Shown one piece after another: positions 36,901-46,540 of a stretch of DNA of 64,000 nt. The notes under the pieces were generated by a model. It had not been told where the DNA came from. It made no database searches and saw nothing but the letters and a program-made list of their open reading frames with translations. The position numbers and the translations under genes are program-made. Every line of letters begins with the position of its first letter. Within the stretch, counting starts at the first letter, position 1. Source of the stretch: Trueperella bonasi (GTDB taxonomy: Bacteria; Actinomycetota; Actinomycetes; Actinomycetales; Actinomycetaceae); NCBI RefSeq assembly GCF_030811535.1, contig NZ_JAUSQX010000001.1, positions 372,001-436,000 on the forward strand, in the 5' to 3' direction.

Positions 36901-39900
36901 GTAGTACTGCGCCTGCCGTGCCACTTCAGCGCCAGTTCCGACGAAGCTTGACTCGTTCAGCGCTTCGATCGGTGTGTCACCATTGACCAGGCGTGCCAAA
37001 TCTTCACGAGCGGTTGCCCACCTGTCGTTAAGCAAAACGGCCTTCTTCGCTGAGAATCCTGGCGCAACGAGCTTCGGCCAATTTGAGCCAAGCTCTGCGG
37101 TGACGGCCTCGACTAGCTCTGAGTCTTCCATCTGAGCTGCTGGCACAGGGGTGGTCTTGCCTAGCCGTTCGAGAAGATCGCGAGCGTTATCGGCGAGCAC
37201 CGATGTGATTTCATCCGAGAAAGCATCGAGGGCGGCGGAATCAACCACAGCGCCGCCAGCTCCCCCACCAGCGCTCGGCTTAGCTACAGCGATCCCCTTC
37301 AACGCGCCCACGCGTTCAACAGCCGCGTCGATAAGCGCATCGACTTCAGCCACGGAGGTCGGGTTGGCCGGAAGCTGCGTGAGCTCGCCACCGCGAGCTG
37401 ACTTGCCTTCGCGGGTATCAAGCAAAATAACTGCAGTGGCCCATGCCGTCCAGCCTTCGCCCAATCCCCAGGTGCCCGAGACGCGCTGGCCAATGTGATC
37501 CAGCCTCAGGCCGGCAGCGCCAAACAGCTTGCGGATGCGATCAGCCATCGCCTCCGAGAGAACCGGGCCGAATGGCTTGTAGTTGTGGGCCAGCTTGTTG
37601 ACGGTCTTGGACAGCTCGGCCACGGATGCCTCCGCGGCGCCGTCGATTGACGACAGGTTGAGCTCGGACGACATGTCCATGAGCACCTGATTGCGCTTGG
37701 AAGACACACCATTGGTCAGCGATTCCACGTTATCTGCATCGCCCACCTGTTCGTAGGTGAGTTTGTTCGAATCGGCCAGCAACACGCGCGTGGCGTCCGC
37801 CGCGTCGAAGGTAATTTCTTCAATCGGCCCAGAAACACTAGCCGCAGGTGCGGGCGCTGCTGGCGTTGCCGGTGCCGAATCCACAGCTGGTGCCGCCTCC
37901 GCAGCGGGGCTCGCCTCTGCACCAGTTACTGCTTCGCCAGCACCAGTAGGAGCCGTATCACCCGCGGCCGGGCTACCACCTGCCGCCTCGCCGCCAGCCT
38001 CATCAGCGCCATCAGCCTGAACGGACACGAGTGGTTCAGCACTAGCCTGATCCTGGTTGTAGACGAGCTTCTCGTCGCGCTGCACGTTGTAAACGCTCAC
38101 GCGGCGGTTGGCGAACTTCGGCTGAGCCAGCGTGCGCGAGGCGAGATTGGCCAGCGTCGGCGCGGCACCAAGGCCGATCTCCACGAGGTTTTCCACCCCG
38201 GCCCCGCCGTCGGCGATACCGCGGAAGAGGAAGTCCTGGGTTTCGATCCAACGCACCGGCGAGGCGAACTGCCACGCCAGCAGCTCCACGAGCAGGTCAC
38301 GGGTGATCTTTCCGGCCTCGGCGCCAAGATCGACCTCGGACCACCGCTCTTTCAGACCGCGCACCGTCTCCGACGGCACGACCTCAAGGATCGAATCCAA
38401 GAAGTCCTCCGTCAGCTCGAAGGGGCGAGCCACAAGGTTCGGGATGTAGCGATCCACCAGCATCGCCGGGTCGATCTCGGCAGGCAACAGCCCGTCGAGC
38501 AGATTTCTGAAGTCTGGCACGCCGTCGCGCAATACCGTCGAGTGGAACGGCACGTCAATGCCCGGCACCAGCATGAACGGGCGCTTCCCACCAGCCTCTT
38601 CGGCCCGCCTTTCGGCATCGGCCGCGAGCGCCTCGATACCCGCAATGGTTCCGGCGATCGAATACTGCTGACCAGCCAAGTTGTAGTTAACGATCTCGAT
38701 AAACTCGCCGGTCGCCTCAGCAACGGAGGCAACGTAGTCCTCCACCTGATCATCGCCCACGCCGAACTGGTTCGGCCGCAGGGCACCCATCTGGTAGTTG
38801 GAGAAGCCTTCCTCATCGCGCGGGACGAGGTTGTGCATCGTCGATCCGCGGTGGAACACGATTTCGATAACCGTCTCGAGTGGGAAGATCTGGCCGTAGG
38901 CGGCCAGCGCGTTGTACTCGCCAAGGGAGTGCCCAGCCAAGTACGAGCCTTCTACCAGTGCACCGGCCTCACGCAAACGTTCTGTCTGCGCAAATGCCAC
39001 GGTTGCGAGCGCAACCTGAGTGAACTGGGTCAGGTTGAGCACGCCATTCGGGTGCCGGTAGGTCACGCCGTTGGCGGTCAGCACCTGCGGGTTATCCCGC
39101 ACGATCGCCAGAATGGAGAAGTCGAGTGCGGCCCGCGTGTGTTTATCGGCGCGCTCCCACACGTCCCTAGCAGCAGCCGACGACGCCCGCTCGTCAAGCG
39201 CCATTCCTTGGGCTTGCACGCCCTGGCCGGGGTACACATAGGCAGTCTTGGCCGGAGTGACGGTGGCGGTCGCCTGCGAAACCACGTTCTTGTCCACACG
39301 GCAGTTAACTTCGAGGATGAGCCCGCCGCCCGGCACCGATCCGATGCGCTCGACGGAGATGTCCACCTCGTCGTTCAGATCTACCGTGCCGTACATTCGG
39401 TAAGTCCAGCCTTGGATGTGCCAGCGGTGGCCGTCCTCATCAGTCGCGGACACCGCGTGCTGGGCGGCGGCACACAGCCACATGCCGTGCACGAGCGGCG
39501 CTTCCATTCCGGCCACTTTAGCGGCGCGGTAGGAGGTGTGGATCGGGTTGTAATCACCCGATACCATCGCGAACGGGGTCATATCGCTTGGCGCGGTGAC
39601 GCTCACGCGGCGTAGCACCGAGCGCGGCGTATCGCTAATCTCCTGGGCGATGCCGCCCGCGTAGGGTGGATCAACCGGGAGTTCCTTACCGAACACGCGG
39701 CCACGAATCGCAAAGCGCTCCATGAACGCTCCGATGAATTCGCCGTCGTGGGTGAGCTCCGTTTCGACGACGACAACGCGGCCCGAGCTGGATTCCGAAT
39801 ACGATGTGCAGCGGCTACGGGCGTCGAGGTGGTCGAGGCCGATCAGCCTGTCAGTGTCAAGGTTTTCAGTGTGGTCGAGGTGGACGGCGTTGAGTAGCCC

Positions 39901-42900
39901 CTCAATCACCGGATAGTCGTCCACGATCGCCGAGCCGAGCGCGGCGTAGATCGAAGGCCAGCACATGCCCAAAACGGCCGAAGGCACGATCGGCGCCAGC
40001 TTCAACGACGACGGCAGGCTATCAGCTGACACTCCTGCATGCAGGGTGCCCAGTTCGGGGCGGATGGAGAAGCGGTAGTGCGCTTCTCCGAATTCCGAAT
40101 CGGGCGAGTTAGGCTCGATCCGTGGAAGTTCGGTGATCTGGTCACCCATCGGGTTGGGCGCACCCACACCCGCCGTCGCAGCTAACAGGCCGTACATCGC
40201 TTCCGGTAGACGCTCGTCGTCCACCACCGGCACGGCACCCGTCGTCGCTCCCTCCGGGATGATGAGCGGAACGCGCAGCTCGCGCACGGCGTGCTGCTTC
40301 GCGTCCGTGCCGTCCCACATCGTGTCGAGGTTGACCACGATGTCGTAGCCCTTCTTGGTTTGCACGAGGTTGTAGTTATCGACGACTGTCGCCGGGTTGG
40401 TCATAAGGTGGCCATGCCACTGGATGTGCGGCGTGGTCCGAACATAGTCCTCAACCGTTAGCGCATCGCGCGAGTAACGCTCGGCTGGCTCGGCCCCGTT
40501 GAGCGCCTCGATCGTGGCGTCCTCGTAGCGAGCCAAGATCTGCGCAACCGGCTCGTTCACCTTCGTGATGCCGGCAACGGACACCGGGCCTGGAATGATG
40601 CGCACCTGGTCGGCGATGTAGCGCGGATCGTGGCTCTGCCACAGGCCGTCGGTGCCCCACGAGCGCAAGAGCCCGCCGTCGATGATCGGCACGAACGGAA
40701 CCGGCTTCGGATACTTGCGGCACAGCTCGACGAACCACGCGGCGTCAAACGTCGTCAATTCAATATCCTCGGCCTGCGGATATGCTTCCAAGATCTTCGA
40801 AATGACCACCTCGGGATCTTCCACCGATTCGACATCGGGAAACATCGAAACGATCTCCCCGGTCTCCACGGGCGCCAGGCGCGCCTCGACGCGCTGGGCG
40901 AGCTCGTGCCAGCGCTGAATCCACGAGATGTCGTTCCACGGGTGCGAGAGCTCGGCGTAGCGGCGCAGCACCTGCGCGTAGGTCATTTCGTCCAGATCGC
41001 CAAAGTATGGTTTGGCGGTTTTGTTGATGGCTTCCACGATCTCGTCGTGGCGTTCCACAAGCGCTTCGCGGTCGTTTTGTACCTCGATGATCAGGCGCGC
41101 AGCTGCCGAGGCGGAATTTTCGATTTCGTACATATCGGCGAGCAGGTGTGAAAGCCCGGAGGTCATTCCCCCGTTGATTTCCCCTTCACCAACCCAGCCT
41201 TCGTTGTCATCCGGCGACACGCCGGGGGTGTCGACGAGCAGCTGCTTGACGTCGTCGTTGGTCTTGGCTTCCTTCGCCGTCATCGCGGCGGTGCCGATCA
41301 TGATCGCGTCAACAGGCATCTTGACGTTGCCGTGTTTGAGCGCCCATTCGCCGGTCATGAAGGCAGCGGCGCGTTCCGGCACGCCCAGCCCTCCTCCGGC
41401 AACGAGGATCGTGTTTTCTTCTGCGCGGATTTCTTCGTAGGTGGCGAGCAGGAGCTGGTCGAGGTCCTCCCACGAGTGGTGGCCGCCTGCGTGGCCATCT
41501 TCGACCATGAGCAGCACCGGCGCGCCTTCCACGCCGCGCGCGATCTCGAGCACTTGACGAATTTGCGCCACGGTTCCCGGCTTGAACGCCACGTAGGTAA
41601 AGCCCTTGGCGCGCAGGTCGTGAACGAGTTCGATGCCTTCTTCAAGTTCTGGAATACCAGCGGAGACGACGACGCCGTCGATCGGCGCCCCCGATTCGCG
41701 GTCACGGGAAACGATGTGCTGGGTGCCGAACTGGAGGTTCCACAGGTACCGGTCCATGTACATGGCATTGAACTGGACGGTACGGCCCGGCTCCAACTGC
41801 TCGACAAGGCCGGCGAGGTTGTCTTCGAAAACCTGCTCGGTCACCTGTCCGCCGCCGGCCATCTCCACCCAGTAGCCAGCGTTTGCTGCGGCTGCCACGA
41901 TGTCGGGCTCGACCGTCGTCGGCGTCATTCCCGCAAGCAGAACGGGCGAGCGCCCGGTCAGGCGTGTGAACTTGGTGTCGACGACGATCTGGCCGCCGTC
42001 GAGCCTGGCGAGCTTCGGCGCGAATTCAGACCAGTCGGCGCCCTTCGTCCAATCGTTTCCGGGAATAGAAATTTGGTCGCGGGCATTCGAGGTCGACGCG
42101 TTAACGACGCCGATGCCTCGGCCCTTCGTGTTGTCTTCCGTGATCCGGTTTAGGCCAGCGCCCGGGCCAAGATCGATGATCCACTCGGTGCCTTCGGCTG
42201 CCTGTGCGAACACTTCGTCCCAATTGAGCCGCTTGGTGAGAACGGCGGCTGCCAGCGCGTCCACATCAACATCCGCGGACAGTCCGCAGGCGCCAACCCA
42301 ATCGTGAACTTGAGCGAGTGCCGGTTCGAGCAGACCGGAATGGAAGGGGGCGGACACGTCGAGGAAGTCGACAATCGGTTCCATGGGTGCCCCGCCAATG
42401 GTCTTGTCTTCGCGGGCCTTCTTTTCGACTGCAGCGAGGTCTTCGAGATCGCGGCGCACGGCGTCGAGCTCTGCCGGCACGCCCGAAAGAGTGTAGGAAG
42501 TGCGGGTGTTACGGATTGCGAGCCACACGCCCGGGTGCCGCTTAACGATCTGCTTAAGCGCCGTTTCGGGGATGCCGCGTACCGCCATCATCGGGGTGAG
42601 TTCGCCGTGGCGTTCGGCGCCCGCCGCGCGCGTTTCCTTGGTCGCGGCCGCGCCAATCAGGCGTGCGAGCACAACGATCTTCGCCACGTGTTCGGCGTCG
42701 TCAACATGCTTGGCAAGCGCGACGGCGAGCACGCCCTGCGAGTGGCCGATCGTCGCCTGCGGTGCGGCGCTGACCGAAAAGTCGAGAAGCGCGCCGTACT
42801 GGGCAAGCAGAATTCCGGGCACCGATGCGAAAGCTTCGGCCGACGGGCTGTCGAACAGGTCAAGCTTGCCCGCGCTGATCCGCGTGATTTCGGGGAGCAC

Positions 42901-43062
42901 GGGTGCAAGCAGCTGGTCGGTACGAGCGAGCACTCCATCGAGGGTCGAGCGGATGGCGGCGTCCTCGGACAGATCTTTCAGAGCCGAACGCCACGGGGTG
43001 GCCTGGCCTGCGAACTGGAGGACGTACGGCGCGCCGTCGTTGAGTTGATTAGCGAGTGTCAT
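33916..43062 (-). CDS. fas: Type I fatty acid synthase, single multidomain chain
   Basis: A 3,048-residue multienzyme making long-chain fatty acids, close in length to mycobacterial FAS-I. Domains in order: acetyl transferase (GHSQG near 105); enoyl reductase (GMTPTTVEPDIVAAAANAG near 375); dehydratase hot-dog fold (SGDYNPIH near 1171); malonyl/palmitoyl transferase (AGHSLGEYNALA near 1377); an Ala/Pro/Gly-rich linker at about 1680-1744; ACP (GVSSKRNQ near 1787, the Ser carrying phosphopantetheine); ketoreductase (VVTGMTPDSIGGAVAKRL near 2091; AYGEVKAA near 2254); and ketosynthase (Cys in AACASAAVS near 2688; His in SKHDTSTNAND near 2839 and GHSKGG near 2879). No phosphopantetheinyl transferase domain is fused; acpS follows. 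AGGAG precedes the ATG. Confidence 0.98.
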   Translation of the reverse strand: MTLANQLNDGAPYVLQFAGQATPWRSALKDLSEDAAIRSTLDGVLARTDQLLAPVLPEITRISAGKLDLFDSPSAEAFASVPGILLAQYGALLDFSVSAAPQATIGHSQGVLAVALAKHVDDAEHVAKIVVLARLIGAAATKETRAAGAERHGELTPMMAVRGIPETALKQIVKRHPGVWLAIRNTRTSYTLSGVPAELDAVRRDLEDLAAVEKKAREDKTIGGAPMEPIVDFLDVSAPFHSGLLEPALAQVHDWVGACGLSADVDVDALAAAVLTKRLNWDEVFAQAAEGTEWIIDLGPGAGLNRITEDNTKGRGIGVVNASTSNARDQISIPGNDWTKGADWSEFAPKLARLDGGQIVVDTKFTRLTGRSPVLLAGMTPTTVEPDIVAAAANAGYWVEMAGGGQVTEQVFEDNLAGLVEQLEPGRTVQFNAMYMDRYLWNLQFGTQHIVSRDRESGAPIDGVVVSAGIPELEEGIELVHDLRAKGFTYVAFKPGTVAQIRQVLEIARGVEGAPVLLMVEDGHAGGHHSWEDLDQLLLATYEEIRAEENTILVAGGGLGVPERAAAFMTGEWALKHGNVKMPVDAIMIGTAAMTAKEAKTNDDVKQLLVDTPGVSPDDNEGWVGEGEINGGMTSGLSHLLADMYEIENSASAAARLIIEVQNDREALVERHDEIVEAINKTAKPYFGDLDEMTYAQVLRRYAELSHPWNDISWIQRWHELAQRVEARLAPVETGEIVSMFPDVESVEDPEVVISKILEAYPQAEDIELTTFDAAWFVELCRKYPKPVPFVPIIDGGLLRSWGTDGLWQSHDPRYIADQVRIIPGPVSVAGITKVNEPVAQILARYEDATIEALNGAEPAERYSRDALTVEDYVRTTPHIQWHGHLMTNPATVVDNYNLVQTKKGYDIVVNLDTMWDGTDAKQHAVRELRVPLIIPEGATTGAVPVVDDERLPEAMYGLLAATAGVGAPNPMGDQITELPRIEPNSPDSEFGEAHYRFSIRPELGTLHAGVSADSLPSSLKLAPIVPSAVLGMCWPSIYAALGSAIVDDYPVIEGLLNAVHLDHTENLDTDRLIGLDHLDARSRCTSYSESSSGRVVVVETELTHDGEFIGAFMERFAIRGRVFGKELPVDPPYAGGIAQEISDTPRSVLRRVSVTAPSDMTPFAMVSGDYNPIHTSYRAAKVAGMEAPLVHGMWLCAAAQHAVSATDEDGHRWHIQGWTYRMYGTVDLNDEVDISVERIGSVPGGGLILEVNCRVDKNVVSQATATVTPAKTAYVYPGQGVQAQGMALDERASSAAARDVWERADKHTRAALDFSILAIVRDNPQVLTANGVTYRHPNGVLNLTQFTQVALATVAFAQTERLREAGALVEGSYLAGHSLGEYNALAAYGQIFPLETVIEIVFHRGSTMHNLVPRDEEGFSNYQMGALRPNQFGVGDDQVEDYVASVAEATGEFIEIVNYNLAGQQYSIAGTIAGIEALAADAERRAEEAGGKRPFMLVPGIDVPFHSTVLRDGVPDFRNLLDGLLPAEIDPAMLVDRYIPNLVARPFELTEDFLDSILEVVPSETVRGLKERWSEVDLGAEAGKITRDLLVELLAWQFASPVRWIETQDFLFRGIADGGAGVENLVEIGLGAAPTLANLASRTLAQPKFANRRVSVYNVQRDEKLVYNQDQASAEPLVSVQADGADEAGGEAAGGSPAAGDTAPTGAGEAVTGAEASPAAEAAPAVDSAPATPAAPAPAASVSGPIEEITFDAADATRVLLADSNKLTYEQVGDADNVESLTNGVSSKRNQVLMDMSSELNLSSIDGAAEASVAELSKTVNKLAHNYKPFGPVLSEAMADRIRKLFGAAGLRLDHIGQRVSGTWGLGEGWTAWATAVILLDTREGKSARGGELTQLPANPTSVAEVDALIDAAVERVGALKGIAVAKPSAGGGAGGAVVDSAALDAFSDEITSVLADNARDLLERLGKTTPVPAAQMEDSELVEAVTAELGSNWPKLVAPGFSAKKAVLLNDRWATAREDLARLVNGDTPIEALNESSFVGTGAEVARQAQYYIDNADISDQIRGALGEITKVAVDNSTGEYSGQIAVVTGMTPDSIGGAVAKRLLAGGATVIATASRVDQKRLLAGRKLYRENARGDASLWLVPANLSSYRDIDSLVEWIGNPVRETVGGQTKEKKPAMVPDMLFPFAAPRVFGMMDEAGSDTESQARLMLWGLERLLTGLSKIGSDTVVGHRMHAVLPGSPNRGLFGGDGAYGEVKAAFDAIVNKWKVEPWADRVTLAHARIGWVRGTGLMGGNDPLVEAAEAAGVRTWSTDEMADQLVGLASKESREKARVEPIDADLTGGLEAIDFPELAKNAKVEEPAAPSEPEGETISALPSPKVVGLPEYSDVWSDGSARPEDTIVIVGVGEAGPWGSSRTRLSAELGIQADGEVDLTAAGVLELAWMTGLLTWHEAPKAGWYDAEDNYVDESEIYERFRDEVVARCGVRRLSDDGPIQDGGTVDMVTVFLDRPITFSVDSEEDARAYEVADPQFTEITPPSAENPDWLVTRKKGATTMVPRKTTLSRYVAGQLPKDFDPTRWGIPASMIESADKMAVWNLVTTVDAFISAGFEPAELLEAVHPTQIASTQGTGFGGMSSMRKLFVERFLGEDVPQDILQETLPNVIAAHTMQSYVGGYGAMVQPVAACASAAVSLEEGLDKIATGKAKFVVTGANDDISVESLEGFGFMNATADSASLEEQGIHDRFFSRAGDLRRGGFVEGQGGGTVLIARGDLALELGLPVYAVVGYVQTFADGAHTSIPAPGLGALAAGHGGKNSRMARDLAKLGVKVDDIAVLSKHDTSTNANDPNEAELHDRLAKALGRTDGNPLHVISQKTLTGHSKGGAALFQIAGLTQVFNNGIVPANRSLDNLDPVFYDRDYLVWLRDPLNLGKRSPIKAALATSLGFGHVSSMMAFVHPGAFEAAVERAHGREAADRWRERAEERMRSGARHLEQGMIGRRELYEPIEGRRFKEDSADYDAHEVEAAMLLDPEARLGADGFYAGGSYAG

Positions 43063-43095
43063 GTATTTCTCCTAGAAAAGGGCGTAAGTCGAGCC

Positions 43096-44685
43096 TTACA
43101 TCGGCATGTTGCCGTGGCGGGCCGGGCCGGTGTAGATGGTGTTCTTGGTTTGAAGGGCCTCGAGTGAGGCGGAAATGGTTGCGCGCGTGTCGTTTGGCGA
43201 AATGATGCCGTCGAGCTCGCCGCGGGCAACCGAAAGATAGGGATTGACGTTATTTCGGGTGTAGGCGGCGGATAGTTCGGCGTGAACTTCGGCCTCGTTG
43301 CCCTCTTCGAGGGCTTTGGCCAGTTCGCGCCGGTGAATGATCGACACCGCGCCGTCGGCACCAAGCACGGCAATTTCTGCGCCGGGCCAAGCGTAGACGA
43401 GGTCGCCGCCAAGGGATTTCGACCCCATGACGATGTATGCGCCGCCGTATGCTTTGCGCAGGATCACGGTAACGAGCGGCACCGAGGCCGTCGCATACGC
43501 CCAGATAAGTTTGGCGCCGCGGCGAATAATTCCGGCCTGTTCCTGCTGGGTTCCCGGGCGGTAGCCGGGCACGTCCACGAGAGTCACCACCGGAATCTTG
43601 AATGCGTCGCAGAACTGCACGAAGCGGGCTGCCTTTTCCGAGGCATCCACGTCCAGCGTTCCGGCGTCGTGTATCGGCTGATTGGCAACGATTCCCACCG
43701 ACCGGCCTTCGATACACGCGAAGCCGACGACGATATTACGCGCAAAGAACTCTTGGATTTGCACGAATTCGCCGTAATCAACGATCGCGGAAATAACATC
43801 GACGACGTCGTAGGGCACTTTCGTTTCATCGGGCACAATCGCGCCCACGTCGATGTGTACGTCCTCCTCGATGTAGTCGTAGAAGGGCACCGGTTCATCT
43901 GAGTTTGAGGGCAGGTAGGTGAGCAACGTGCGCGTGTAATCGAGCGCGTCATCCTCGTCTTCTGCGAGATAGTGCGCCACGCCAGATTGGAAATTGTGCA
44001 CCTGCGCGCCGCCCAAGTCCGCGAACGAAACGTCTTCGCCCGTCGTCGCCCGAACTACGTCCGGGCCGGTGACGAACATGTGCGAATTGTCCTTGGTCAT
44101 GATGATGAAGTCGGTGAGCGCCGGCGAGTACACGGCGCCGCCCGCACACGGGCCAAGGATGAGCGAAATCTGCGGGATCACGCCGGAGGCCTGGCAGGTT
44201 TTCTTGAAGATCCGGCCGTATTGGCCGAGTGCCACCACGCCTTCTTGGATGCGGGCGCCACCGGAATCCATGATCCCAATTACGGGGATGCGCAGCAGGA
44301 GCGCCTTGTCGATCGTGGCGATGATCTTGTCGCCTTCGGCCTCGCCGAGCGTGCCGCCCTGCACCGAAAAGTCTTGCGCGTAGATCGCCACCTGGCGGCC
44401 GTTAATTTGGCCAAGCCCACACACGACCGCCGCGCCCTTAAAACCTTCAGCCACGTTTCCGCCAACGAACTGGCCGATTTCGGTGAAGCTTCCCGGGTCG
44501 AGCAGGGTGTCGATGCGCTCCCGAGCGGTCATTTTGCCCTTGGCGTGCTGGCGCTGCTGGGCCTTTTCCTCCGCCTGCGCAGACAGCTCGTTCTGATAGG
44601 CAATGAAGCGCTCGCGGTCCACTTCGCGCGAGGAATGATCGATGGTTAGTGACTCGTCGGTCAACGTGATCATGGAATCGGACAC
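43096..44685 (-). CDS. accD: Acyl-CoA carboxylase beta (carboxyltransferase) subunit
   Basis: A 529-residue carboxyltransferase that moves CO2 from carboxybiotin to acetyl- or propionyl-CoA, giving malonyl-CoA for the synthase encoded next. Two crotonase-like halves are visible. The oxyanion-hole glycines lie in MDSGGARIQEG and in LVDVPGYRPGTQQE; KAYGGAYIVMGSKSLGGDLVYAWP is the second substrate loop. It sits 14 bases after the biotin carboxylase gene and 33 before fas. The acyl-chain preference cannot be decided from sequence alone. Confidence 0.95.
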   Translation of the reverse strand: MSDSMITLTDESLTIDHSSREVDRERFIAYQNELSAQAEEKAQQRQHAKGKMTARERIDTLLDPGSFTEIGQFVGGNVAEGFKGAAVVCGLGQINGRQVAIYAQDFSVQGGTLGEAEGDKIIATIDKALLLRIPVIGIMDSGGARIQEGVVALGQYGRIFKKTCQASGVIPQISLILGPCAGGAVYSPALTDFIIMTKDNSHMFVTGPDVVRATTGEDVSFADLGGAQVHNFQSGVAHYLAEDEDDALDYTRTLLTYLPSNSDEPVPFYDYIEEDVHIDVGAIVPDETKVPYDVVDVISAIVDYGEFVQIQEFFARNIVVGFACIEGRSVGIVANQPIHDAGTLDVDASEKAARFVQFCDAFKIPVVTLVDVPGYRPGTQQEQAGIIRRGAKLIWAYATASVPLVTVILRKAYGGAYIVMGSKSLGGDLVYAWPGAEIAVLGADGAVSIIHRRELAKALEEGNEAEVHAELSAAYTRNNVNPYLSVARGELDGIISPNDTRATISASLEALQTKNTIYTGPARHGNMPM

Positions 44686-44699
44686 GGATGCTCCTTTCG

Positions 44700-46523
44700 T
44701 TAGTTATTCGGCGTGATGGTGAGTAGTTGGTTTCCAGCGGCGACGTTTGCGCCTTGAGTGGTTGAGATGGATTCCACGACGCCGTCAATCGGCGCGTACA
44801 CATAGCTCTCCATTTTCATGGACTCGAGCACGACGAGCAGATCGCCCTCTTTAACTTGCTGGCCTTCTTCGGCCACCACGCGCACCACAATCGCCTGAAT
44901 CGGCGAGCGAACGTCGCCCGTCGCTGCTTCCCCGCCATTGGTCAGGCCTTCGCGTGTGCGGGGCGCGCGGCGCAGCGGCTGCGGGCGCGGCGAGGGCGCG
45001 GTAGCTCCACCGCCAAACAAGCCCTTGGGCACGCGCAGCTCGGAAAGCTTGCCGTCGATCTCGATGATGAACGTTTCACGCTCGGGTGTATTCGCACTGG
45101 GTGCCCCGCCTGGCTGTGGCGTTGACACTGCAACCGGTTGTGTACCTGCCGGTTTGGCTAATGCTAAGCCGGGCGCCGCCGTCGCGGACTGCTGCCAGCG
45201 CGGAAGGAAATCCTCTTCAAACCAACGGGTTGAGTACTCGACGTTCTTAAAGGTTTCGGTATCTATCACGTCCCGGTACAGGCCCATCGGCGTGGCGATG
45301 CCCTCGAAACGTAATTCGGCAAGCGCGCGCAGTGAGCGGGCGATAGCGATATCGCGGTTCGGGCCAGTCACAATGATCTTGGCGAGCATCGAATCGAAAG
45401 CGGAGGTAACGCAGTCGCCTTGCTGCACACCCGTTTCGATACGTACGCCGTGGCCGAGCGGCCATTGCAGGTTCGTGATCGTGCCTTCGGAGGGCATCAT
45501 GTCGCGCGCCGGATCCTCGGAGGTGAGGCGGAATTCGAAGGAGTGGCCCACGGGTTCGGGCACCGCACTCATCGGCTGCCCGCTTGCGATCAGGATCTGC
45601 TCGCGCACGAGGTCAAGACCGGTGACCTCTTCGGACACCGTGTGTTCGACCTGCAGGCGCGGGTTGACCTCGAGGAAGAAAATCGCGCTATCTTCGCCCG
45701 CGACGGCGCGCTCAACGAGGAATTCGCACGTGCCAAGGCCAACAAAATCCGAACCCTCGAAGAGCGCTCGTGACCAGTCGAACAGCGTCTGTTCCTGCTC
45801 GGCGCTAAGCCCGGGCGCGGGCGCTTCTTCGATGAGCTTTTGGTTGCGCCGCTGGATCGAGCAGTCGCGCGTGGAAACCACCGCGAAGTTTCCATGCGAA
45901 TCGCGCATGCACTGAGTTTCGATATGGCGGGCCGTTTCGAGGAACTTTTCCACGAAAATGCCCTGCGGGTTCGGTCCGGCTGCGGTGAAAAAGTGGTTGA
46001 GATCGTCGTCGTTACGGATAATCGTAATGCCGCGCCCGCCGCCACCGTCGGCCTTCTTCGTCACGATCGGGTACCCCCAACGTTCAATAAAGGCTTCGAC
46101 TTCATCGCGGCCCGCGATCGCTTCGGAGATTCCGGGGACGGGTTGGACGCCGGAGCGTTCGGCGAGCTGGCGGGCCGAAATTTTGTCACCAAGTTCGCGC
46201 AAAGTGGCTGGTGAAGGGCCGATCCAGGTGATGCCCGCATCGGTGACGGCCTCGGCGAATTCGGGGCTCTCGGAGAGGAAACCGTAACCGGGATGAATCG
46301 CATCCGCGCCGGTTTGCTTGGCGAGGGCGATGAGCTTGGCGCCATTCATATACGTATCGGCGTAGCTTTGCCCACCGAGCGCGTGCGCTTCGTCGGCGAA
46401 GCGAGTGAATGGCGTTCCGAAATCTGCTTCGGCATAGCCCACCACGGTGGGGATCAGCATGTCTTTGGCCGTGCGAATCACGCGCATCGCGATTTCGGAG
46501 CGGTTGGCAATCAAAATCTTCAC
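44700..46523 (-). CDS. accA: Acyl-CoA carboxylase alpha subunit (biotin carboxylase plus BCCP)
   Basis: A 607-residue fusion of biotin carboxylase and biotin carboxyl carrier protein. The first 450 residues hold the ATP-grasp carboxylase: MKILIANRSEIAMRVIRTA, GGGGRGITI, and FLEVNPRLQVEHTVSEEVTG with catalytic Glu and Arg. A Pro/Ala-rich linker leads to a biotinyl domain, with the biotinylated lysine in VLESMKMESYVYAP (SMKM instead of the commoner AMKM). It lies 17 bases after birA, whose product attaches the biotin. Confidence 0.95.
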   Translation of the reverse strand: MKILIANRSEIAMRVIRTAKDMLIPTVVGYAEADFGTPFTRFADEAHALGGQSYADTYMNGAKLIALAKQTGADAIHPGYGFLSESPEFAEAVTDAGITWIGPSPATLRELGDKISARQLAERSGVQPVPGISEAIAGRDEVEAFIERWGYPIVTKKADGGGGRGITIIRNDDDLNHFFTAAGPNPQGIFVEKFLETARHIETQCMRDSHGNFAVVSTRDCSIQRRNQKLIEEAPAPGLSAEQEQTLFDWSRALFEGSDFVGLGTCEFLVERAVAGEDSAIFFLEVNPRLQVEHTVSEEVTGLDLVREQILIASGQPMSAVPEPVGHSFEFRLTSEDPARDMMPSEGTITNLQWPLGHGVRIETGVQQGDCVTSAFDSMLAKIIVTGPNRDIAIARSLRALAELRFEGIATPMGLYRDVIDTETFKNVEYSTRWFEEDFLPRWQQSATAAPGLALAKPAGTQPVAVSTPQPGGAPSANTPERETFIIEIDGKLSELRVPKGLFGGGATAPSPRPQPLRRAPRTREGLTNGGEAATGDVRSPIQAIVVRVVAEEGQQVKEGDLLVVLESMKMESYVYAPIDGVVESISTTQGANVAAGNQLLTITPNN

Positions 46524-46540
46524 GGGGTTGTGTCCTTTGC

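Noticed and set aside
38542-39615. A 357-codon plus-strand frame opposite fas
   Set aside because: It lies wholly inside the malonyl/palmitoyl transferase and dehydratase region of FAS-I, and its composition is that of an antisense shadow of GC-rich coding DNA.
33405-43062. Missing phosphopantetheinyl transferase domain in FAS-I as an anomaly
   Set aside because: Bacterial FAS-I normally lacks the fused domain and relies on a separate AcpS, which is encoded immediately downstream.
44700-46523. SMKM instead of AMKM at the biotin site as a defect
   Set aside because: The Met-Lys-Met core is intact and substitutions of the preceding Ala occur in functional carriers.
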